Source: Lacinutrix algicola (GTDB taxonomy: Bacteria > Bacteroidota > Bacteroidia > Flavobacteriales > Flavobacteriaceae). Taken from it: a DNA stretch of 64,000 nt. Position 1 is the stretch's first letter, and each line of letters starts with the position of its first letter. The position numbers were made by a program, and so were the translations under genes. The stretch is taken from positions 310,001-374,000 of the forward strand of contig NZ_LIQH01000040.1 of NCBI RefSeq assembly GCF_001418085.1, given 5' to 3'. The notes under the pieces were generated by a model. That model was not told the DNA's origin. It worked only from the letters and a program-made list of their open reading frames with translations, and did no database searches. Shown in pieces: positions 44,138 through 52,478 of the stretch.

Positions 44138-44884
44138 ATGAAAGAATTTAAAAACAAAGTAGCCTTAGTAATTGGAGGAACAAGTGGCATTGGTAATGCA
44201 ACTACAAATGCATTATTAGAAGGTGGCGCAACAGTACATGTTGTGGGTAGAAATACAGATAAAATTGCAGATGCACCAAATCTGGTAAAACACACTGCAA
44301 ACATATCTAGCACTAGTGATGTAGATGCTTTAATTGCTAAAATTGATAGTTTAGATAACTTAGATTATCTAGTAAATGCTTCTGGAATATTTGGCCCTAA
44401 GCCTTTTTTAGATCATACAATGGAAGATTACAACTCTTATCAGGACTTAAATAGAGGTTTCTTTTTTATCACACAAAGTGTTGCTAAAAAAATGAAAGCT
44501 ACTAAAGGTGGATCGATTGTAAACGTAGGTTCTATGTGGGCAAAGCAAGCGGTTAAAGCAACACCTTCTTCGGCATATTCTATGCAAAAAGCTGGTTTAC
44601 ATTCGTTAACTCAACATTTAGCTATGGAATTAGCAGAAGATAATATTCGTGTAAATGCGGTCTCTCCTGCCCTAGTAAATACTCCTGTTTATCATGGTGT
44701 TTTTGGTGGAGAACAAGCTGCAAAAGAAGCATTAGTTGGTTTTAATGGTTTTCATCCAATAGGTCGTTTTGGTGAATCTCAAGATATTGCAAATAGTATT
44801 GTCTTCTTATTGTCAGACAAAGCTGCTTGGGTTACAGGAGCTATTTGGGATACCGATGGTGGTGTAATGGCTGGTAGAAATTAA
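44138..44884 (+). CDS. Short-chain dehydrogenase/reductase under TetR control
   Basis: 248 residues of the classical SDR type. The cofactor motif is [13 protein letters not shown] (T-G/S-x-x-x-G-x-G variant GGTSGIG, about 12-18), with NASG (about 84) stabilising the fold, the catalytic Ser in VGSMWAK, and Y-x-x-x-K in AYSMQKAGL (Tyr about 147). [11 protein letters not shown] and [19 protein letters not shown] are the usual C-terminal stretches. The arginine after GG.. (VVGRN) favours NADPH. Substrate unknown. It has operator 2 directly upstream and a terminator directly downstream. Confidence 0.92.
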   Translation: MKEFKNKVALVIGGTSGIGNATTNALLEGGATVHVVGRNTDKIADAPNLVKHTANISSTSDVDALIAKIDSLDNLDYLVNASGIFGPKPFLDHTMEDYNSYQDLNRGFFFITQSVAKKMKATKGGSIVNVGSMWAKQAVKATPSSAYSMQKAGLHSLTQHLAMELAEDNIRVNAVSPALVNTPVYHGVFGGEQAAKEALVGFNGFHPIGRFGESQDIANSIVFLLSDKAAWVTGAIWDTDGGVMAGRN

Positions 44885-44892
44885 ATAAAAAC

Positions 44893-44937
44893 GAAAGCCT
44901 TAGTCCTTTTACATAGTCATTAAGGCTTTCTTTTTAA
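44893..44937 (+). terminator. Terminator of the SDR gene
   Basis: GAAAGCCTTA and TAAGGCTTTC form a 10-bp perfect stem with an 18-nt loop, followed by TTTTT. Confidence 0.85.
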
Positions 44938-44940
44938 AAC

Positions 44941-44957
44941 ATATTGTCTAACAATAT
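44941..44957. promoter_or_regulatory. ATATTGT-CTA-ACAATAT palindrome before the first hydrolase
   Basis: A perfect inverted repeat with 7-nt arms, 17 nt before the ATG at 44975. It is not the TetR operator sequence; it could be another operator or a leader hairpin. Confidence 0.4.
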
Positions 44958-44974
44958 TATAATAAAATTGAAAT

Positions 44975-45955
44975 ATGAAAAATTTAGTAATAGCATTAAG
45001 TGTCGTTTTACTTTTTATCTCTTGTAAGCAAGAAAACAGCGTGCAAACAAATACTGCACCTGCAAATATTGCACAATTAAACGAAAACAGTAACACAACT
45101 TTAAAATATAAAACACTAGCTGTAAACGGCGTAAACATAGCTTATAGAGAAGCTGGTGATCCTAAAAATCCAACTATTGTTTTACTCCACGGTTTTCCGG
45201 CATCGTCTTACCAATATAGAAAAGTAATAAGTCAATTAGAAAATGAGTTTCATTTAATTGCACCAGATTATCCTGGTTTTGGAAATAGCGATTTTCCCGA
45301 TGCCAATACTTACAAGTACACGTTTGATAATATAGCTACAACGGTAAATTCATTTTTAGAGGAAAAAAATATTAACTCTTATGCTATCATGATTCAAGAT
45401 TATGGAGCACCAATTGGTTTTAGATTAGCTACTGCACATCCTGAAAGAATTACAGCTATAATTAACCAAAACGGAAATGCTTACGAAGAAGGTTTAGGAG
45501 ATGCTTGGGCTAGTACTCGAGCGTTTTGGAAGAATAGAACCAAACAGACCGAAAGTGCTTTATTACCAGCTTTCTCTTTAGAAGGTTTAAAATGGCAATA
45601 CACACATGGTGTAAGAAATCCAGAAACGGTAGATCCTGATACTTATAACTTAGATTACTTAAGATTATCTAGGCCAAATGCACACGCTGTAAATTTAGAT
45701 TTGTTTTACGATTATCAAAACAACGTGAAATTATATCCAAAATGGCAACAGTATTTAAGAGACAATCAGCCACCATTATTAATTGTTTGGGGTAAAAACG
45801 ATGCTTATTTTCCTGAAAGTGGTGCTTTAGCCTTTAAAAAGGATGTAAAAAATATAGATTATAATATTTACGATACTGGTCATTTTGCTTTAGAAGAAGA
45901 TGGAGATGCTATTATTAAAAAAATTAGAAGCTTTATGCGAAAGCTTAGCAAATAA
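44975..45955 (+). CDS. Alpha/beta-hydrolase lipoprotein (haloalkane dehalogenase/epoxide hydrolase type), copy 1
   Basis: 326 residues. The signal peptide ends at lipobox ISC (Cys about residue 15), so the enzyme is lipid-anchored outside the cytoplasm. The core shows the oxyanion HGFPASSYQYR, APDYPGFGNSDFPD, a nucleophile elbow MIQDYGAPIGFRLA with Asp as nucleophile (as in dehalogenases and epoxide hydrolases, instead of Ser), LIVWGKNDAYFP (acid region) and DTGHFALEE (catalytic His). The next gene is a paralogue of exactly the same length. Substrate unknown. It is close to a TetR-controlled SDR, consistent with detoxification of xenobiotics or volatile epoxides/halides. Confidence 0.9.
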   Translation: MKNLVIALSVVLLFISCKQENSVQTNTAPANIAQLNENSNTTLKYKTLAVNGVNIAYREAGDPKNPTIVLLHGFPASSYQYRKVISQLENEFHLIAPDYPGFGNSDFPDANTYKYTFDNIATTVNSFLEEKNINSYAIMIQDYGAPIGFRLATAHPERITAIINQNGNAYEEGLGDAWASTRAFWKNRTKQTESALLPAFSLEGLKWQYTHGVRNPETVDPDTYNLDYLRLSRPNAHAVNLDLFYDYQNNVKLYPKWQQYLRDNQPPLLIVWGKNDAYFPESGALAFKKDVKNIDYNIYDTGHFALEEDGDAIIKKIRSFMRKLSK

Positions 45956-46012
45956 AAACGTCTAAAACGTACAAAGCATAAAACTTTCTACACGAAAATA
46001 AAAACGGTATTC

Positions 46013-46993
46013 ATGAAACAATTAATAATAATTTCTTTTTTAGCACTCTCACTATTGGCGTGTAATAACACTAAAGATACTAATACCCAAGACAATAAAA
46101 AAGAATTCTTTTTACCACCTGCAACAACTTATAATTATGCAGAAATTGATAGTGTAAAACTGTTTTACAGAGAAGCTGGTAATAAAAGTAACCCAACCAT
46201 TGTATTATTGCATGGCTATCCATCATCTTCACATTCGTATAGAAATTTAATTCCTATGTTGGCAACACATTACCACGTTATTGCGCCAGATAATTTAGGC
46301 TCTGGTTATAGCACACATTTAGACCCAAATACAACAGATTATAGTTTTAATTTGTTAGCAGATTATACCGAAAAACTTATAAATAAGCTACAAGTAAAAA
46401 ACTATGTAATGTACATGCAAGATTTTGGAGCTCCTGTTGGTTATCGTATGATGATGAAAAACCCAAAAAGAATTGAAGCTTTAATTGTACAAAATGCAAA
46501 TGCTTATTTAGATGGACTAACACCAAATCGACAAGCTTTTTTTAGAACTGCGCAAACAGATACCACAAAAGAAAAGCATGATTTTTTATACAGTATTACA
46601 AGTGAAGATGCGATAATTAATAAGCAATATTTATTCGATTTGGATAGTACTAACAGAAACATGCAAAGTCCCGATGCTTGGACTCATGATTTAGCGTTTT
46701 TAACTTCTAAAAAAGATAGAGAAATACAAGTACAACTTTTTAAAGATTATAATACTAATTTACTTAGTTACCCAAAATGGCAGAAAATGCTGAAAGAAAA
46801 TCAGCCAAAAACATTAATTGTTTGGGGAAAAAAAGATTTAAAATTTAACTATAAAGGCGCCGAAGCTTATTTAAAAGATTTACCAAATGCTGAATTGCAT
46901 CTACTTGATGCCGGACATTTTGCTGCCGAAGAAAAGACAAGTGAAATTGCAAAACTTATTTTAGAGTTTTTAGCAAAGCATAAAATAGAATAA
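46013..46993 (+). CDS. Alpha/beta-hydrolase lipoprotein, copy 2
   Basis: 326 residues, tandem paralogue of the gene at 44975. The signal ends at lipobox LLAC (Cys about 17). Core motifs are HGYPSSSHSYRN, APDNLGSGYSTHLDPN, the nucleophile elbow MYMQDFGAPVGYRMM with Asp, LIVWGKKDLKFNYKG and DAGHFAAEE. The middle (cap) region differs from copy 1 (DFLYSITSEDAIINKQYLF), suggesting a different substrate after duplication. It should be lipid-anchored. It lies 57 bases after copy 1, likely in the same transcript. Confidence 0.9.
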   Translation: MKQLIIISFLALSLLACNNTKDTNTQDNKKEFFLPPATTYNYAEIDSVKLFYREAGNKSNPTIVLLHGYPSSSHSYRNLIPMLATHYHVIAPDNLGSGYSTHLDPNTTDYSFNLLADYTEKLINKLQVKNYVMYMQDFGAPVGYRMMMKNPKRIEALIVQNANAYLDGLTPNRQAFFRTAQTDTTKEKHDFLYSITSEDAIINKQYLFDLDSTNRNMQSPDAWTHDLAFLTSKKDREIQVQLFKDYNTNLLSYPKWQKMLKENQPKTLIVWGKKDLKFNYKGAEAYLKDLPNAELHLLDAGHFAAEEKTSEIAKLILEFLAKHKIE

Positions 46994-47013
46994 TACTTTT
47001 TATCTATTTAATA

Positions 47014-47083
47014 GAATAACAAACCAAACACCGTTTTAGTGTAAATTAGAAATTCCTGCTTAGGTAGGAATTGGTTTGTTATT
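47014..47083. repeat. Nested inverted repeat after the hydrolase pair
   Basis: AATAACAAACCA (47014-47025) and TGGTTTGTTATT (47072-47083) are perfect 12-nt arms. Inside them is AATTCCTGCTTAGGTAGGAATT (47051-47072), a degraded member of the palindromic CCTGCGAAGGCAGG family. The outer arms could terminate the hydrolase transcript or be the ends of a tiny inserted element. Confidence 0.65.
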
Positions 47084-47227
47084 ATACTTCTTCAAATTAA
47101 AACGTGTTTTATAGACCGTAACAACTTTAGATTTAAAGTTTATTCACCTATAAATTAAGAATAAATGTGTTAGACTTTTTAGTTTTGTTACATCTTCAGT
47201 TTAAGAGAAAAAATAACTAAATTCGAA

Positions 47228-47242
47228 TTTATATAACTGCTG
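47228..47242 (+). repeat. Cassette-boundary-like repeat, copy 1 (TTTATATAACTGCTG)
   Basis: TTTATATAACTGCTG sits 16 nt before the 185-aa gene. The same 15 nt, with similar flank (TTCGA upstream), recurs at 47902-47916 before the next gene. Confidence 0.75.
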
Positions 47243-47258
47243 AAACTAAAAAAGAAAA

Positions 47259-47816
47259 ATGAGTTTTTCTAAACATTGTGATTTATGCGAAAATGAAATT
47301 ACATCTTTTGAAAAAGGATTGACTTGTAAGTTGACCAATAGGAAACCTGATTTTAAAAACACTTGTTCCGACATTACACTTGATGAAAAATTTCTAGAAA
47401 AATTAGAAAGAACAAATCTTGAATTGGAAATGCTGCTCAGAAATAAAAAATCAATTCATTTGTCTTTCTACTTTCTTATAACCATTGGATTATTATTAAT
47501 AGTCGGCGGATATTCTTTTGCTAGTTGGACTATTCATAGCGTATTCGTTTGGGAAATAAAAATTACAATAATCTATCTTGGAATTACATCTTTAATAATA
47601 GCCTTTTACAAACTAACTAAGTTTAAAAAGTATATGAGACACTTGGCGCATGCTAAAAATGAAAAAGATGAATTATTAGAAAAATATAAGATTGAGTACA
47701 CCTTAGATTTTTGTTTTAAAGAAAAAATACACGGAATTCAAGAAATAGACGTTAAAATGGAATTTAAAAACTGGACAAAAAAACGTACTACAACAACTTA
47801 TAAACTTAATAGTTAG
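47259..47816 (+). CDS. Membrane protein with an N-terminal four-cysteine motif
   Basis: 185 residues, no recognised family. The first 35 residues contain four Cys (KHCDLCENEITSFEKGLTC and then NTC), which could bind zinc. A linker follows, then two hydrophobic segments (IHLSFYFLITIGLLLIVGGY and IKITIIYLGITSLIIAFY). The C-terminus is charged and soluble (LLEKYKIEYTLDFCF, MEFKNWTKKRTTTTY). It is flanked on its left by a TTTATATAACTGCTG repeat and on its right by the same repeat before the next gene, a cassette-like setting. It is probably accessory. Confidence 0.65.
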   Translation: MSFSKHCDLCENEITSFEKGLTCKLTNRKPDFKNTCSDITLDEKFLEKLERTNLELEMLLRNKKSIHLSFYFLITIGLLLIVGGYSFASWTIHSVFVWEIKITIIYLGITSLIIAFYKLTKFKKYMRHLAHAKNEKDELLEKYKIEYTLDFCFKEKIHGIQEIDVKMEFKNWTKKRTTTTYKLNS

Positions 47817-47901
47817 CAAGATATTTACGTCGAAATTAAGAATATAATCTATTTAACTTTATTACAACTTGACTTTGTTAAAAAAAACCGCTAACTTCGA
47901 T

Positions 47902-47925
47902 TTTATATAACTGCTGTTAGGCATA
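47902..47925 (+). repeat. Cassette-boundary-like repeat, copy 2 (TTTATATAACTGCTGTTAGGCATA)
   Basis: This copy contains the 15 nt shared with 47228-47242, extended by TTAGGCATA. TGTTAGGCATA (47915-47925) recurs inverted as TATGCCTAACA at 48629-48639, so the next gene is bracketed by an inverted repeat. Confidence 0.8.
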
Positions 47926-47928
47926 ATA

Positions 47929-48622
47929 ATGAAAAAACAAATCCTTATAATAATTCTAGTTGGCTTAACAATAAAGCTAAATGCTCAAACCAATTATGGA
48001 AAAGGAAAATATTCTGTGAAATTTGAAACACCAATTGGGTGTCCTGCTGAACTTCAAAGTAATAACTCAAATTTTAAAACGAATGAATTAAATCAAATTA
48101 TTCCTTTATTAGTAAATTTCCCTTCAGAAGATAAAGGGTATGTTAACGAATTTTAAACCTTTGTCAATCTATCCTTACAATAAAAAAGGATTAGAAAAAG
48201 TAGACTATTTAAAGTTTGCTAAAAAGCAATACGAATTAATGAAATTCGATACTCAAAAACTTTCAAGTTTAAAAGTTCCTATTGAATTTGAAAGCTTAAG
48301 AAATGGTCATTTAAAGAATAGAGAAGTGAAAATGCCATTTTATAAAGCATTATTAGAATGGACTATGAATGAAGATAACGAGGAACTTTGTGAAAAATTA
48401 TTAATTCTATGTAATAACAATTCAGAAGTAAACAGATTATTAGATAGTATTTTCCAAGAGGAAACCTGGAAGGAACAGTTTTTGAAATTAAGTATTAGAA
48501 TGAGTAATTTATTTAATAGAATAAATAAGGACTCTTTTATTTCTGTGAGGGAAATAGAAAAGCAATTATTTTTGCAATACAATATTAAATGTTTGATTGA
48601 CCCAGAATGTACAGGATGTTAA
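47929..48622 (+). pseudogene. Frameshifted exported protein of unknown function
   Basis: The first frame (47929-48156) starts with a signal peptide MKKQILIIILVGLTIKLNAQ and stops at TAA right after VNEF. A second frame (to 48622) begins inside the same region. Dropping one T from the TTTT at the junction joins the two as GYVNEFKPLSIYPYNKKG, giving one protein of about 230 residues that ends NIKCLIDPECTGC. So it is one gene with a single-base frameshift, a sequencing error, or (less likely) a +1 slip at TTT-TAA. The protein is mostly helical after the signal, with several Cys near the end. Family not recognised. Confidence 0.7.
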
Positions 48623-48628
48623 ATTTAC

Positions 48629-48651
48629 TATGCCTAACACCATATATAATT
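48629..48651. repeat. Cassette-boundary-like repeat, inverted copy (TATGCCTAACACCATATATAA)
   Basis: TATGCCTAACA is the exact reverse complement of TGTTAGGCATA in copy 2, and the ATATATAATT following it mirrors the TTATATA before it. It lies six bases past the stop of the frameshifted gene. Confidence 0.75.
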
Positions 48652-48710
48652 AATGGCTAGTTTTAGCTTGTTTACAATAATTCCAACTTTAGTATTAAAA
48701 TCGAGTTTAT

Positions 48711-48989
48711 CTATACCTTCTTTTTATATTCTAAATACAAGTGTAACGAGCAATATTTATTTTGATGATTTTGCCTTGAAATAACAAGGTTTAAAGTGTC
48801 TTCCGTTTTAAATTTAAAGGTTATCATTCCTTCAATTAGCACAAATTGATTATCATTATATACTGAACCTAAAAAATCTAAATCACTTTTATTTTTACAC
48901 CCTGAAAACAGAAATAAAACGAGGATAAGTGTTGTAAAGACTTGTTGCAATTTTATTTGTAGATTTTTATGAAGCTGAAAACTAATCAT
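48711..48989 (-). CDS. Small lipoprotein of unknown function
   Basis: 92 residues. After a 15-residue charged leader comes a hydrophobic stretch VFTTLILVLFLFSGC with a lipobox ending in Cys (about residue 31), so it is likely lipid-modified. The rest is a short beta-rich domain (FVLIEGMITFKFKTEDTLNL, NKYCSLHLYLEYKKKV). The leader before the hydrophobic part is long for a signal peptide, so the true start may be an internal one. It lies in the same accessory stretch as the cassette-like repeats. No family recognised. Confidence 0.55.
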   Translation of the reverse strand: MISFQLHKNLQIKLQQVFTTLILVLFLFSGCKNKSDLDFLGSVYNDNQFVLIEGMITFKFKTEDTLNLVISRQNHQNKYCSLHLYLEYKKKV

Positions 48990-49136
48990 TAAAATTGAAC
49001 CTAAAAAATTAACAAATTATTAAAATGATTGTCATTCAAATCAACTCAATAATTTTCAATACTTTTGTTGGAGAAATGAACATTAACAAAACACTATAGA
49101 TTTTCGTTTATACGAAAAGAATAAACCTTTTTTTCA

Positions 49137-50207
49137 ATGAAAAATACAGCATTAACTAAAACACACGAAGCACTAAGTGCGAAAATGGTACCATTTGCAG
49201 GCTATAACATGCCAGTACAATACGATGGCGTAAATATAGAGCACGAAGCAGTAAGAAAAGACTGTGGTGTTTTTGATGTGTCGCATATGGGAGAATTTTT
49301 AATCGAAGGACCTAATGCTTTAAAATTAATACAAAAAGTATCTAGTAATGATGCTTCTAAATTAACCGTTGGAAAAGCACAATACTCTTGTTTACCAAAT
49401 GATGATGGTGGTATTGTAGACGATTTAATTATCTATAAATTAAAAGAAGAAACATATTTATTAGTAGTAAATGCTAGTAATATTGAAAAGGATTGGAACT
49501 GGATCTCATCTAAAAATAATGTAGATGCTACCATGCGAGATTTAAGCGAAGACTATTCTCTTTTAGCAATACAAGGTCCTAATGCTGTTGAAAAAATGCA
49601 AGCATTAACTAGCCACGATTTAGCCGAAATAAAATTCTACAACTTTGAAGTTGGAGATTTTGCAGGTGTAGAAAATGTAATTATCTCTGCAACTGGTTAT
49701 ACAGGAAGTGGCGGATTTGAAATCTATTGTAAAAACGACGAAGTAAAACAAATTTGGGATAAGGTTACCGAAGCTGGTGCTAAACCAATTGGTCTTGCTG
49801 CTCGTGATACTTTACGTCTTGAAATGGGATATTGCCTTTACGGAAACGATATTACCGACGAAACGTCTCCATTAGAAGCTGGTTTAGGATGGATTACAAA
49901 ATTTACTAAAAACTTTACAAATTCTGAAGCTTTAAAAGACCAAAAACGTCTTGGTGTAGAACGTAAATTAATTGCTTTTGAGCTTGACGAACGTGGTATT
50001 CCTAGACAAGGTTACGATATTGTAGATGGACAAGGTAAAAAAATAGGTGTTGTAACTTCTGGTACTATGTCGCCAATGTTAGGAAAAGGTATTGGTTTAG
50101 GTTATGTACCAACTGTTTTTACAGATGTTAATAGTAAAATTAATATCCAAATTCGTAAAAATGCAGTACCTGCAACTGTAGTAAAATTACCTTTCTACAA
50201 AGGATAA
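49137..50207 (+). CDS. gcvT: Aminomethyltransferase (glycine cleavage T protein)
   Basis: 356 residues. It starts with [23 protein letters not shown] (residues 3-24), followed by [34 protein letters not shown] and [11 protein letters not shown], all standard T-protein signatures, and a C-terminal GIGLGYVP. It transfers the aminomethyl carbon from the H-protein lipoyl arm to tetrahydrofolate, releasing ammonia. The other glycine cleavage genes are not in the window. A short palindrome TTTTCGTTTATACGAAAA just upstream (49100-49117) could affect its leader. It is followed eight bases later by the glutaminase gene. Confidence 0.95.
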   Translation: MKNTALTKTHEALSAKMVPFAGYNMPVQYDGVNIEHEAVRKDCGVFDVSHMGEFLIEGPNALKLIQKVSSNDASKLTVGKAQYSCLPNDDGGIVDDLIIYKLKEETYLLVVNASNIEKDWNWISSKNNVDATMRDLSEDYSLLAIQGPNAVEKMQALTSHDLAEIKFYNFEVGDFAGVENVIISATGYTGSGGFEIYCKNDEVKQIWDKVTEAGAKPIGLAARDTLRLEMGYCLYGNDITDETSPLEAGLGWITKFTKNFTNSEALKDQKRLGVERKLIAFELDERGIPRQGYDIVDGQGKKIGVVTSGTMSPMLGKGIGLGYVPTVFTDVNSKINIQIRKNAVPATVVKLPFYKG

Positions 50208-50215
50208 AAAAACGT

Positions 50216-51130
50216 ATGATAGATTTCCAAAATATTATTGAAGAAATCCATAACGATTTAAAATATACAACACACAGAGGTGTTGTAGCTTCTTATATAC
50301 CAGAACTAGCAAAGCAAAGCAATACTAGTTTTGGTATATATTTAAAGCAAGTAAATGGCAAAAATTGCCAAGTTGGAGATTGGGATAAACCATTCTCTAT
50401 ACAGAGTGTTTCTAAAGTCTTAGCTTTATCTAAAGCTATTGCTTTTGAAGGTAATAACATTTGGCAACGTGTAGATGTAGAACCTTCTGGCAACCCATTT
50501 AACCACTTATCTTTATTAGAATTAGAAAACGGAATTCCTAGAAATCCACTAATAAATGCAGGAGCTATTGTTATTGCAGATATTTTGGTAACACACCTTG
50601 AAAATCCTAAAGAAGATTTTTTAAATTATGTAAGAGGCATTTCTGGAGATCAAACCATAAATTATAATTTAAAAGTCGCTGCGTCCGAGCAACGCACAGG
50701 TTTTAAAAACTATGCGGCAGCAAACCTTTTAAAATCTTTTAACAATCTAAATAACGATGTCGATGTTGTTTTAGATTTCTATTTCCATCAATGTGCATTA
50801 GAAATGAATTGCGAGCAACTGGCTAACGCTTTTTATCTTTTTTCTAACAGAGGAGAATGTGTTAATAAAATGCAACACTTAACTTTAGGCCAAGTAAAAA
50901 GAATTAATGCTATTATGCTAACCTGTGGCTTTTATGATGAGGCTGGAGAATTTGCTTTCGAAGTAGGTTTGCCAGGAAAAAGTGGCGTTGGTGGCGGTAT
51001 TGTAGCTTTACTACCTAACGATTTTGTTATTGTTACCTGGGCTCCTGGATTAAATCCAAAGGGAAATTCTTTAATAGGAATGCAAGCTTTAGAGCAATTT
51101 ACTACTAAAACAAACCGTTCTATTTTTTAG
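50216..51130 (+). CDS. glsA: Glutaminase
   Basis: 304 residues of the beta-lactamase-fold glutaminase family. The catalytic Ser and Lys are in QSVSKVLALSKA (SVSK about 63-66). Conserved patches are VEPSGNPFNHLSLLELE, GIPRNPLINAGAIVIAD, and near the C-terminus GLPGKSGVGGGIVALLP. It hydrolyses glutamine to glutamate and ammonia in the cytoplasm. It starts eight bases after gcvT and is followed 16 bases later by the RmlD-like gene; together these look like one transcript without an obvious pathway link. Confidence 0.95.
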   Translation: MIDFQNIIEEIHNDLKYTTHRGVVASYIPELAKQSNTSFGIYLKQVNGKNCQVGDWDKPFSIQSVSKVLALSKAIAFEGNNIWQRVDVEPSGNPFNHLSLLELENGIPRNPLINAGAIVIADILVTHLENPKEDFLNYVRGISGDQTINYNLKVAASEQRTGFKNYAAANLLKSFNNLNNDVDVVLDFYFHQCALEMNCEQLANAFYLFSNRGECVNKMQHLTLGQVKRINAIMLTCGFYDEAGEFAFEVGLPGKSGVGGGIVALLPNDFVIVTWAPGLNPKGNSLIGMQALEQFTTKTNRSIF

Positions 51131-51146
51131 AATTTAAAATTCTTTA

Positions 51147-51980
51147 ATGAAACAGGAAATAGACAAAAAACATAGAATCTTAGTTTTAGGTGCCAGCGGC
51201 TTTATTGGCGAAGCTATTTATAGAGAGCTCTGCTCCTATTTTAGAACCTACGGAACATATAGAACAGATAATTATAGCTTTGATAAGAATCAGCATTATT
51301 TTCAATACAATGTTGAAGAAGACGATATTTTTGAGATTCTTGAAATAGTAAAACCTACCGTAATTATATCTGCGCTTCGTGGTAATTTTTCGGCTCAAAT
51401 AATTGCGCATGCACATACCTGCGAGTATGTAATTGTTAATAATGCAAAACTATTATATTTATCTTCTGCTAATGTTTTTGATGCCTACAGCAAATTTCCT
51501 AGCTACGAATTGGATAAAACATTAAGCCATAGCATGTATGGTCATTTTAAAATTAAAATTGAAAACATGTTATTGCGCATGCCTAAAAAGCAAATAGCAA
51601 TTATAAGATTACCAATGGTTTTTGGAGCGCAATCGCCAAGAATTAAAGAAATTAAAGCCTTTGTAAAAGAAGGTTTACCAATAGAGGTCTTTCCTAATTT
51701 GGTAATGAATGTGACTACAGATACCAAATTAACGCAGCAAATTCATTATATTATTAATCGTAATAAATCTGGTGTTTTTCATTTAGGAAGTAGCGATTTA
51801 GTGCTTCATAATGATTTTATAAAAGAAATTATTGAAACCTTAGGTATTAGTAAACCCATTTTAAAAAACGTTTATACTACCAACGAAGAACGTTATCTAG
51901 CTGTTTTAGCTAAAGAGAATAAATTACCAAAGCATTTACAATTAGAAAGTGAAGATGTTTTAAAAGAATTAGAGGTTTAG
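51147..51980 (+). CDS. RmlD-like NAD(P)-dependent sugar-nucleotide reductase/epimerase
   Basis: 277 residues of the extended SDR family. The Rossmann motif is VLGASGFIGEAIY (about 13-25). The fold continues with DNYSFDKNQHYFQYNVEED, KPTVIISALRG, YLSSANVFDAYSKFP and SMYGHFKIKIENMLL, which holds a Tyr-x-x-x-Lys pair as YGHFK. AIIRLPMVFGAQSPR is the C-terminal strand typical of dTDP-4-dehydrorhamnose reductases. The substrate is unclear; relatives act on dTDP-sugars. It lies just downstream of glutaminase. Confidence 0.82.
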   Translation: MKQEIDKKHRILVLGASGFIGEAIYRELCSYFRTYGTYRTDNYSFDKNQHYFQYNVEEDDIFEILEIVKPTVIISALRGNFSAQIIAHAHTCEYVIVNNAKLLYLSSANVFDAYSKFPSYELDKTLSHSMYGHFKIKIENMLLRMPKKQIAIIRLPMVFGAQSPRIKEIKAFVKEGLPIEVFPNLVMNVTTDTKLTQQIHYIINRNKSGVFHLGSSDLVLHNDFIKEIIETLGISKPILKNVYTTNEERYLAVLAKENKLPKHLQLESEDVLKELEV

Positions 51981-51991
51981 TTCTCTCTATA

Positions 51992-52033
51992 TGTCATTAC
52001 GAGCTTTTTCAATAAAAAAAGTGAGGTAATCTG
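51992..52033. repeat. Degraded TCATTGCGAG-type repeat
   Basis: TGTCATTACGAG is followed after a short A-rich gap by GTGAGGTAATCTG. Both words match the elements in the thr operon (39282, 40318), so this is a third copy of that family, in the gap before the HflX-N gene. Confidence 0.6.
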
Positions 52034-52067
52034 TTGAATCAATCTTACAATTCTTATTTTTATAAAA

Positions 52068-52463
52068 ATGAAACTTCTAATAAATGGAATGGTTAGAATG
52101 CAACAAATAAACGGAAAACGAGTAATTATTTCAGGATTGGTTTCATCAAAATTAAATCTAGAAGATCATCTTATTCCTATTAGAGATAAAATAATAAATC
52201 AAGGTGGACTAATAGTTGGAGAACTTGTACAAAGAAGAGGTGTTTCAAGAAGTAAAAAACCTGGAGGCTCTAAAATGTTCGATTTACCTCTTAGCTCCCG
52301 AACCTACATTAGCACTGGTAAAGTCGAAGAATTAAAAAAACTAGCAAAAGATATAAATGCCGATATTGTAGTGTTTATTAATAGCTTGAATAATTCTCAA
52401 ATACAAAATATAGAAACGCTTATTAAAACAAAAGTTGTAACACTTAATAATTTAGATAAATAA
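52068..52463 (+). CDS. Stand-alone HflX N-terminal domain protein
   Basis: 131 residues. GLIVGELVQRRGVSRSKKPG (about 46-65), then RTYISTGKVEELKKL and DIVVFINSLNNSQIQNIE match the GTP-binding N-terminal domain of HflX GTPases. The G domain (with GXXXXGKS) and the rest of HflX are absent, and the ORF ends naturally at TAA at 52463. An internal Met at 52098 is an alternative start. It is therefore a separate small protein resembling the ribosome-contacting N-domain of HflX. It might regulate full-length HflX or bind the ribosome on its own; that is inference. Confidence 0.75.
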   Translation: MKLLINGMVRMQQINGKRVIISGLVSSKLNLEDHLIPIRDKIINQGGLIVGELVQRRGVSRSKKPGGSKMFDLPLSSRTYISTGKVEELKKLAKDINADIVVFINSLNNSQIQNIETLIKTKVVTLNNLDK

Positions 52464-52478
52464 CTTAAAACAAACGCC

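Noticed and set aside
48120-48160. Programmed +1 frameshift as in RF2
   Set aside because: TTT-TAA could slip, but there is no Shine-Dalgarno-like stimulator upstream and the protein family is unknown; a mutation is simpler.
47902-48639. Classical integron attC sites
   Set aside because: GTTAGGC and GCCTAAC words are present, but their order, spacing and lack of paired inner boxes do not fit attC, and no integrase is in the window. Kept only as cassette-like repeats.
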